Positions 52,406 to 64,000 of a stretch of DNA of 64,000 bases are shown here, piece after piece. Under the pieces are notes generated by a model. The model made no database searches and had not been told where the DNA came from. It saw only the letters and a program-made list of their open reading frames with translations. The position numbers and the translations under genes are program-made. Each line of letters opens with the position of its first letter. Positions within the stretch are counted from its first letter, which is position 1. This stretch comes from Lytechinus variegatus (lineage: Eukaryota; Echinodermata; Echinoidea; Temnopleuroida; Toxopneustidae), in assembly GCF_018143015.1 (NCBI RefSeq), contig NC_054742.1:58156853-58220852 (forward strand). Direction: 5' to 3'.

Positions 52406-53276
52406 GCGAGAGTAAGGAATATCTAAAATTCTAAAGCACCATTACCAATACGTTAAACTTTTTGGATACACACCAAATCCTTACTCACTTCAACTTCAAG
52501 GGACTGACATGAAACTGAATGAGTATTGAGAGTTCAAAGTCTAGACTAGTCAGCTTAGTCAGAGCCATGCAGTTCATTGAATGAGTGTGCAGACGCGAGA
52601 CCATGACCAGTGGCAGGGCCAGGAAGTGTTTCAAGTTCAACTCTTCCCGGAATTTGTGAAATTTTGACTTTTTCTATTTGGGAAATAGAAAAAATCAAGG
52701 AAATCCGAAATCCCATATACACAGGTTTACCTCAATACGTTGCTAAAAAATTTTCGCTTGCGCTCCGCCCTTGCATTTCGTACTTTTGTTCCTATTTTTA
52801 AAGAGGGCATTAACCAAAAAATGTTAAATTCCTTGATTTTTTGACACAATGAAATATGAATGATAGGCTCGCTGTTGCCTGATTTTTAATAATAAAAATA
52901 TTTTGATAAAAAAATCAAAGTTCAAACTTGTCTCAATTTGAAAATTCCAGTTCCAGGAGGCAGGAAATGTCTATGAATATGGAAAATTTGGGATTCAGTT
53001 TTCGGGAAATTTGTTTGGAATCCAAAACAAATTTCCAGAAACTGAATCCTAAATTAAAATTAGGTCTGTGGAAACACTGGGGCCAGGGCAATCACACAAG
53101 CATGCGAGGGACACGGGGCCGGGGGCCAGGGCAGAACAGCGGATTAGCAGAGTCAAGTCGACAGGTGGAATGACGACGCTGATGACATGGCTGAAGACAA
53201 TTACCTCTCTCTTATCTTGCTCTTTGACCAAATGAGTATTGAAAGCTTCAAAGGTTTTGTTGATTTCTTCATCCAT
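41306..53276 (-). CDS. TSN: Translin
   Basis: Six exons on the minus strand join in one frame: 53205-53276 (ATG), 46474-46567, 45585-45681, 44938-45053, 43640-43719 and 41306-41569 (stop). The product has 240 residues against 228 in human translin, the excess being mainly a C-terminal extension (RPTAQDVKEPSMEE..). Diagnostic segments are EIRNVVRELEQTGREIM, FHDHWRYCIQRLAF (basic nucleic-acid-binding region), NSVTAGDYSRP (the proposed GTP-binding motif), GFRLLNLKNDSLRKRFDG and DIKKIEEVVYDISIRG. Translin forms octamers, binds RNA and ssDNA, and with TRAX forms the C3PO nuclease; the catalytic residues belong to TRAX. The exon 2 donor (GTTCGT) is weak. Intron 1 (6.6 kb) is mostly nested transposons. 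Confidence 0.96.
41600..41940. repeat. Foldback with periodic TTGGTCTA motif
   Basis: The left part reads CCACTTGGTCTACACCCG and CATTTTGCCTAAATGCCAGTT; the right part reads AAATTAGACCATCTAGACAT and AGTTACACTAGATTGG. It is a degenerate relative of 31930-32770, inside TSN intron 5. Confidence 0.6.
41990..42951. mobile_element. Tc1/mariner-like non-autonomous element, 962 bp, TA duplication
   Basis: TA|CAGTGCGTATCAAAAAAAA at the left and TTTTTTTTGATACGCACTG|TA at the right are inverted. The ~30-bp repeats continue through GTTTACACTTAG and CTAAGTGTAAAC. No ORF resembles a DDE transposase, so it depended on another element. It lies in TSN intron 5. Confidence 0.88.
43376..43536. repeat. Near-perfect palindromic MITE with 9-bp target duplication
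   Basis: It starts TACCATGGTCACATTTG and ends CAAATGTGACCATGGTA. The inner arms share CGGCGGCCGTACGGCGAGTC and its complement. It is flanked by TGCAAGTAA at 43367-43375 and 43537-43545. The 161 bp can fold almost completely. Confidence 0.92.
43640..43719 (-). CDS. TSN: TSN exon 5
   Basis: It encodes TVKKSDGFHIDLEDFLHGL and LSLGNEL between CATAG and GTAAGT on the minus strand. The matching human segment is DREKGFHLDVEDYLSG. The codon for Val is split with exon 4. Confidence 0.95.
43758..44046 (-). repeat. tRNA-derived SINE, full length
   Basis: On the minus strand the head (44046 to about 43972) has an A-box-like TGGCCCAGTGGATTAG and a perfect B box GGTTCGAATCC, as in tRNA genes. A long tail follows, with CCTTCAGCAAGAAATTTATC and GGTGAATGGGTACCCGG, ending in an AATAATAAT tail. 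The tRNA-like part lacks a clean acceptor stem and the whole is about 290 bp, so it is a SINE and not a tRNA gene. The conserved tail may belong to a widespread metazoan SINE superfamily. It ends about 40 bp upstream of TSN exon 5. Confidence 0.85.
44530..44860. repeat. Foldback with periodic TTGGTCTA motif
   Basis: TTTTTGGTCTAATTGTCACTT and CATTCTGTCTAGTTCTCATTT on the left are mirrored by GTTAGACCAACTGGGCATT and AGCTATTAGACCAAGTG on the right. It is in TSN intron 4. Confidence 0.68.
44938..45053 (-). CDS. TSN: TSN exon 4
   Basis: It encodes FHDHWRYCIQRLAFSASL, IVYLESERLATREEVAEFLG. This is the basic helix segment (human HEHWRFVLQRLVFLAAF) shown in the family to contribute to nucleic-acid binding. 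Confidence 0.95.
45165..45360 (-). repeat. Degenerate tRNA-derived SINE copy
   Basis: The tail shares CACCTGGGT..AGTGC.GC.CAAT.TGGAT.AATTTCTTGCTGAAGGA with the SINE at 43758-44046, in the same orientation. The tRNA-like head is eroded (TGTGACCCTCTGATTAAGAG). Confidence 0.7.
45585..45681 (-). CDS. TSN: TSN exon 3
   Basis: It encodes SQICKRSRELFQTVKSKI, EQLAALFPADEYY between TTTTAG and GTATGT on the minus strand. FPADEYYRFHDHWR across the junction matches FPAEQYYRFHEHWR of the human protein. Confidence 0.95.
45682..46473. other. TSN intron 2, nothing recognised
   Basis: Unique AT-rich sequence without repeat ends or coding signal. Confidence 0.4.
46474..46567 (-). CDS. TSN: TSN exon 2
   Basis: It encodes EIRNVVRELEQTGREIMTVL, NAIHQGSGIKE. 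The donor after GAAG reads GTTCGT, weaker than the other donors of the gene. Confidence 0.94.
46568..47726. other. TSN intron 1, unique part
   Basis: AT-rich, with no clear repeat or coding signal before the nested transposon block begins near 47727. Confidence 0.4.
47960..48050. repeat. (CA)n/(TA)n microsatellite
   Basis: ACACACACACACAAACACAT is followed by TATATATATATA blocks. Confidence 0.9.
48090..49000. repeat. Degenerate ~115-bp satellite with GCGAGCGCGAAGCGCGAGC
   Basis: The GC-rich core recurs at about 48094, 48495, 48708, 48820 and 48940, separated by AT-rich spacers with GAGATTTCAGACCTATAAAC and GACATTCTAAGCACTTTT. The GCGC-GAA-GCGC part can form a small hairpin. A paralogous block lies at 50605-51480 inside the hAT-like element. 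A lone unit is at about 49965. Confidence 0.8.
48179..48337. repeat. Foldback MITE, CGGATAAAACGTCC family, with empty-site paralogue
   Basis: It runs from GGGGGCGTTTCATGAAAGG to GATGAAATGCTCCCC and includes TCAGCCAATCAAAATCATGG. The paralogous satellite block at about 50695-50710 reads GTGATCCTGAACAAGAT with nothing between, against GTGGTCCCG ... CGAACAAGAT here. This sets the insertion limits to within a few bases; a 3-4-bp CCCG duplication is possible. Confidence 0.82.
49001..50374. other. Inner part of the nested insertion
   Basis: G- and C-rich low-complexity repeat remnants (49380-49700, GGGGACACAATATCAAATG) and a second GGTGCTGCCTATGGAAAAT block at 50130-50212. The latter ends CGCTTCCCAGGGCC, a partial complement of GGGACCTGGGAACG at 47868. 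No genes are seen. Confidence 0.45.
50375..51757. mobile_element. hAT-like non-autonomous element, 1,383 bp, 8-bp target duplication
   Basis: The left end CAGTGGCGTAGCTAGG and the right end GTAGCTACGCCATTG are inverted. The flanks are CTATCGAG at 50367-50374 and 51758-51765, a perfect 8-bp duplication as made by hAT transposases. The interior has G runs near both ends and a satellite array (50605-51480) instead of a transposase. Confidence 0.9.
52370..52405. repeat. Poly-C run
   Basis: A C run of about 27 bases follows AGAAGTGT, closing the outer repeat as in the 23641 copy. Confidence 0.9.
53205..53276 (-). CDS. TSN: TSN exon 1 (start codon)
   Basis: ATG at 53276-53274 begins MDEEINKTFEAFNTHLVKEQ and ends DKRE before GTAATT. 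It fits the human N-terminus MSVSEIFVELQGFLAAEQDIREE, so this ATG is the natural start. No other in-frame ATG is conserved. Confidence 0.94.
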
Positions 53277-53560
53277 GATGTTGATCTAATTCTAACGTCA
53301 CACAAAGTTTCAAGCCTCAAATCAATGTGAGTAGCAAGCCCCGGATATTGGTTTCAAACAAAACACAGCAGCCGGAAAGTTCGATCGACGGCCGGTTCTT
53401 TTCCACGCAGTGCATGCAGCGACGTGCAATTGCAGCTGCGCTGCATGGATGGACGATGGCGGACGCGGCTGCATGGCAGGAGTTCCCGGCCCGGGATTAC
53501 TCGAGCTTCTGCTGCTCGATCGTGCACGTGCTAGCTAGCTAGCCACCGAAATTTCTTTTT
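53277..53560 (-). promoter_or_regulatory. Probable TSN 5' UTR and promoter
   Basis: The segment is richer in G, C and CpG than its surroundings. It has an ATGGCGG (YY1-like) at 53456 and a CACGTG E-box at 53525. No TATA box is obvious. This is inferred from position and composition only. Confidence 0.35.
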
Positions 53561-55121
53561 AATTTCTTTTCGAAGACACCCTCGACGGCTCGCGTCGCCT
53601 CGTCAAGGCAACATTTTTTGAAGTCGAAACATTTTGAACCATACAGCTTGATTTTGGACTGAAATATTGATAATTGTAAGAAAAGAATATATTCTCGTCT
53701 TTGTGATATTATATAACTTCTTATCTGGTATTACAAAACATGTATTTCTCTCTTAAAAAATGTGTTTTCTCGTTGCAAAATGACCTGACTTGTGGTGAGT
53801 GTGTGTAATTCCAGAGCGACGTGTTTCATGTGCAATTCGAATGTTGTTTGACACGGAAACGTGGTAATCATATGAGACTTTTGAGTAGAACAATCGCACG
53901 TATAGTCATGTATTGTATCACCGGACACTATCATATTTCCGGACGCGCATATTACTGCGTACGAAATCAATTTCGTACCGTAAAAGACTTCCGCAGTTCA
54001 ATTTTACAGAATTTTTACAAAGAACAAGTTTGCAAAAAACAAGAAGAAAAAATCCAACTTTTACCTTATTTTCTCTAAAATGACAGAAAATGCTTAAAAT
54101 ATCATATAACATAGTTTTGCATTAACAAATGATTCAATTGATCTATTTTCTGATGGCAATAGGGACCTAATTTCGGGCCTGATTCCCCGAATTTCAATCT
54201 CGTCCGCTCCATCGATCAGATCGTCGACGGCTAGTTCTCAATGCAAGGTATGTACTCCGGCCGTCCGTGCGCGAGGTAGATAGAGAGCCGTCAACGATCG
54301 TCTGTGCATCGATAGAACTTGACTGAGGGTCACGATATGAACGAGCATAATACTGGAAAGTGCCATATCGAACACGCGATCAATTTTTTTTTTCAAAAAT
54401 TTAATTCGTTAGCAAACACCAATTTATTACAAAGATCTGCTCAAAATCGATATAAGAAAGCAAACAAAACTTAGAATTTACTCATGAGATGATATATCAT
54501 GAAAAAAATCACACCAACTCTTTCTTACATCTTATAATCAAGAATATTTTTACCCGTCCGGCGCGCCCGTCCGGAATTATGATGTAATTTGTCACGCACG
54601 AAAATAATTGTTTTTCGCGGAGGGGTATGCGGCAAGTGCGGTGCAAAGAAAACGGTTGGAAAATATAAAATATTTTCTTCATATTCATAATTTTCAGAAT
54701 ATTTGGAATAGCAAGGTATAATTTTTCTTCATTGTATTTCCTCTAGTTGTCATTTTTAAAGCACTGAAATAAAGGTGTCCGGCAATAGGATACACTGCCA
54801 TACAAGTAATGGAGATGGACTAGCTCTGGTGAACAAATGAATGCTTATTATGTTACGACAGAAATCTGCACAAGGCATTTATCATGATTTTCCAGCATGT
54901 CAAATTGAGAGGTAATTTATGTGCATTTTTTGTTGTGGATGGGGGGGGTCTGTAATTTTGGGTGTGTGTATGTATGAGCAAAGTGGCAAATTGTCCAGCA
55001 TCGACTTTGTGTAGGCCCTACAATTTATAGGAAAGATCTTGGCTCTCCGACTATCTCCGCACAGCGATTCAGAGACTGCTGATTGGTCCATCGCGCATCA
55101 TGTCATGACCACGTGGTCACC
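53561..55121. other. TSN-ULK4 intergenic, left part
   Basis: AT-rich with GC-rich islands at about 54180-54320 and 54550-54640. No genes or recognisable repeats are seen. Confidence 0.4.
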
Positions 55122-56002
55122 ACTAGCCTGGGGCCGTATTCTGAAAATTGTCTTAAGAGAAATATTCTTGTATCTTTAGAGTTACAATAAAATCCGTATT
55201 CCGAAAATTGTCTTAACTTTTCTTGTAACTTTCACTGAGTGCGTATAATGTCAGATATTTAGATAATGCGTAAATGTCTAATTGGCGCATATTATGTCTG
55301 TGCGCAAGATAAAATATCGAGTTACATGGTATTTCCGAAAATTCTCTTATCTTTACGTTCTCTTAACTTCCTTGGAAAATACAATAAAATTTACAAGAGG
55401 TGGGGGCTATTGTAACTTATTGTTGCATGCAATATTTGCCCGTCTGCAATAATTATTTCTTGCTGCATCCCGCAAGAACATCATGTTTTACAAAAGGAGA
55501 CATTCAAAAGACATTATAATGACGGATTGGTAGACTTTTCAGCAATTACAAATTGGTGTTCGAGATGAATCTTTTCAGAGAAAATATATTTTTGAGAAGA
55601 GCCAAGTGTATTTTTAGCACAGAAGCGCAGAAGCATAAGCGTCGGGGGCGCAAGGAAATTACGCCTCATATCAACAATGCGCTTCATTATTTTTAAGAAG
55701 AGATGCTTCTATTGGTTGGCCTAAGCATATATCAAGCTTAATAATTGGTTGATGACAGAATATTGGGCGTGTCAGAGAAAAAAAATAGGGGACGTCCTTA
55801 CAGAGATAAGACAATTTTCAGAATACCAATTTAAGAGAATTTTAGCGCGCTGTTATCTTGCTGACTTACAAGAAAAGTTAAGACAATTTTCAGAATACCA
55901 CCCCTGGAGGCGTCTGGGTAGTAAAAATCATAGTACTATCGTAAGCGTACGATAGTACTATGATTTTTACTCCCCACTCCCCAGACGCCTCCAGGCTAGT
56001 CA
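55119..56002. repeat. Long palindrome interrupted by a 771-bp MITE
   Basis: The outer arms GTCACCACTAGCCTGG and CCAGGCTAGTCACC flank the region. The inner hairpin at 55917-55970 pairs GTAAAAATCATAGTACTATC with GATAGTACTATGATTTTTAC around a GTAAGCGTAC centre, and CTGGAGGCGTCTGGG pairs with CCAGACGCCTCCAG. The MITE 55132-55902 sits in the left arm. Confidence 0.85.
55132..55902. repeat. GTATTCTGA-ended MITE, 771 bp, CCTGG duplication
   Basis: The left end GGCCGTATTCTGAAAATTGT and the right end ACAATTTTCAGAATACCACC are inverted repeats continuing through CTTAA. CCTGG occurs at 55127-55131 and 55903-55907. A relative is at 60245-61051. Confidence 0.85.
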
Positions 56003-56471
56003 CCACATGACAAAAACCTCCATTTAAGAACACTATACGGTATACCCCAATTTCTCTCAATCAATTCTCTTCAAGTATGACAAACCCACTGCCCCAAGCA
56101 AGCAATAATATTTAAGTATCAAAACACCTGTTTCTTGACCTCGGTCCGAAGATAACACAACAGCCCGAGCACGGTCCCTGCAAAGCATGCTATCATTTTA
56201 TTTACTTACTTTCCTTATTTCGAGGTCGATTTTCTTCGTTCGAAATTGAAAATGGACTAACATTGGATTTCTGAATACAATATGTGCCTTTGAAAACGTA
56301 ATTAAATATCGAATACAATAATTTCATTCCGAAGGTCCTATTACAGGCAGAGAAGTCTTATGTAATAGCACAGCTGTTGTTTATCATTTCGTCCTTTGGC
56401 TCAACGCTCATTTACTGGCCTGTGGAGGTGAAATTGAGACAACGAGGATTACCTTGCCAAGAAGGGTTTAT

Positions 56472-56566
56472 CGTAACCCAGGGAACTCCCGCCCGCGTAG
56501 GGGGCGGGAGCCCAGGACCTTACGGTGTAATTGACCATACTCACCTGACTAGCGTGAAGTATGGTC
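56472..56566. other. Two adjacent stable hairpins, second containing a 5'-splice-site complement
   Basis: Hairpin 1 (56472-56524) pairs CGTAA..CCC.GG.. and CTCCCGCC with GGCGGGAG..CC..TTACG around an 8-base loop. Hairpin 2 (56533-56566) pairs GACCATACT with AGTATGGTC. ATACTCACCTG at 56537-56547 is complementary to CAGGTGAGTAT. The rest does not match any snRNA I know. Confidence 0.4.
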
Positions 56567-56694
56567 AAAATAATTCTCCGAATAAATAGTTAAAACAGAA
56601 ATCAAGCACTTACCACGATTATATGGATGAAGGTCTAACGAGTGGCAGTTTCCTGACATCTGGGCACAAACTGGAACCTCAAAAAAACGAAAAG

Positions 56695-56776
56695 TTCTCT
56701 CCTACCCCCGTCTCGATCGGCCATTTTTGTTATGAATCGTAACAAAATGGCCGATGGAGACTGGGGTAGGAGAGAA
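56695..56776. repeat. 82-bp palindrome with paired YY1-like sites
   Basis: TTCTCTCCTACCCC..GTCTC.ATCGGCCATTTT.GTTA and its complement are separated by only a few bases (centre TGAATCG). Each arm carries AAAATGGCC (56719-56727 in reverse, 56744-56752 forward), close to the YY1 consensus. It lies 1.15 kb upstream of the ULK4 start codon. Confidence 0.75.
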
Positions 56777-57052
56777 GCAATATCGGCAGCAGCGCGTGGA
56801 AAGGTTGCCAACGCTCCAAAGCAAGTTTCATGCACATCCGCGATAGCACTAGTTTGGGCTTTGTTTGTAAATTTAGCTCAATCTCCCTCAGTCTATTTTA
56901 CAACAATAATGAACCTATCATCTGTCATGTTCTTGTGTGGCATGTGTATGAAAGGTGGAACTCTTGAGCAGAGCGTGCGCGGTTTCCCTTATTGCAAGCA
57001 TTTATTGTCTCAGACTATTCTCAAATATTTTATGAAATTAATCGCCAAATAA

Positions 57053-57902
57053 CAGGAATTGCTGTTTTATAATATCCAGAGACCAGACATACAACCTGTC
57101 CGGACGGAATCATGTGACACTAGTATCTCCATTCTCTGATGAAAAAAAGAGATTTCTGAGGTTTCAAGAGATTCCACGGATAAAGTACAGTACATGTAGC
57201 TCTGTAAAAGCAATAATCAGTGTAAAGAAAAATTTAACGGATGAACTACTAAATAGAAATCTCAATCTCCAACACCCCAAGATCAAGGCCATATTGATAG
57301 TATCACAGCCAGCAAGCACAGGCAGTACATATAGGTATAAAAAAGATGTATCCCTCAAGGCTTGTCAAGCAGCCTGAATTTCCATATTGTTAACAGGTCC
57401 ACATCTACCCCTGATAGCTGTATAATTTAAGTAAAGATTTACTTTAAGAGTACACAACAATAAATTATTTAAAGTATTTACTCCTGATTATTTTTAAAAG
57501 AAAATGATCTTCTGTGAACATTCAGTCACATATTTTGGGGGTCAGACAAAATATATTGGAATGTGAGATGGAGGATTACATAGGAATTAATGCAGAAGGT
57601 CAGTGATGGCGACTTCAACCCCATTAAATATGTACATCACAATCACAAGAGAGTTTAAATTTTTTAAAAATTCATATGGAATGTCATCCATGTGATACCG
57701 ATGTTTCTCCAAAGTTTCTTTGCTCCGTTGAAATTAACTTGAAAAGGATAATTCTGAACAGTAATTGAATAAACAGAATATCATTTATGACATCATGTCA
57801 ACTTGTTAATTTTAATGAAAGATGAACCCTGGTACAGTAGGGAAAAAGCAAAACATTTGGAGAATTCATTTTCTTTTCTCTCTCTCTCTCTCTCTCTTTT
57901 AG
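57053..57902 (+). other. Region upstream of the first coding exon of ULK4
   Basis: It ends in a (CT)n tract (57879-57897) followed by TTTTAG, a strong acceptor, so the start codon lies in an exon preceded by an intron and a 5' UTR exon further upstream. I cannot locate that exon. Confidence 0.45.
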
Positions 57903-57917
57903 AGGAAACAGATCTGA

Positions 57918-64000
<6,083 letters not shown>

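Noticed and set aside
56732..57052. 106-codon open frame beginning in the YY1-type palindrome
   Set aside because: The first codons come from the hairpin arm, which gives a matching frame on the other strand. There is no homology or splice signal, though a small unannotated gene cannot be excluded.

Overview
The window is animal nuclear DNA, AT-rich, with split genes using GT-AG introns and many short non-autonomous transposons. Gene content (NKTR/PPIG-type cyclophilin, translin, ULK4), the tRNA-derived SINEs and the mix of foldback repeats suggest an invertebrate deuterostome. An echinoderm, probably a sea urchin, is my best guess; no single marker in the window proves it.

Layout: positions 1-2589 hold one unidentified candidate exon (166-288) and a dead, 5'-truncated non-LTR retrotransposon tail (746-1432). 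From 2590 to 36241 on the + strand lies a large SR-rich cyclophilin gene of the NKTR/PPIG family. I trace 18 coding exons in one continuous frame (about 1,265 residues); only the start of the cyclophilin domain lies outside the window. Its 10.5-kb intron (17061-27573) is filled with nested mobile DNA, including a 9.3-kb interval bounded by matching 27-bp terminal inverted repeats. From 53276 down to 41306 on the - strand is a complete six-exon translin gene (TSN, 240 residues). From 57930 to the window end on the + strand is the 5' half of ULK4 (nine coding exons, about 422 residues, whole pseudokinase domain).

NKTR and TSN are convergent (stop codons 5.1 kb apart); TSN and ULK4 are divergent (start codons 4.65 kb apart). 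The three genes share no pathway that I can see. The cyclophilin is a nuclear-speckle/splicing type, translin is an RNA/DNA-binding nuclease-complex subunit, and ULK4 is a cilia/neurodevelopment pseudokinase. Human NKTR and ULK4 are both on 3p22.1, so that linkage may be ancient.

The most unusual local structure is in the cyclophilin gene. The 3' end of one coding exon together with its 5' splice site has been amplified into seven tandem ~102-bp units (13779-14494). Other notable items are a MITE family with four 9-bp target duplications, a three-level nest of insertions in TSN intron 1, an 8-bp-TSD hAT-like element carrying a hairpin-rich satellite, an inverted repeat with a hammerhead-like core, a palindrome split by a 771-bp MITE, and an 82-bp palindrome with paired YY1-like sites upstream of ULK4.
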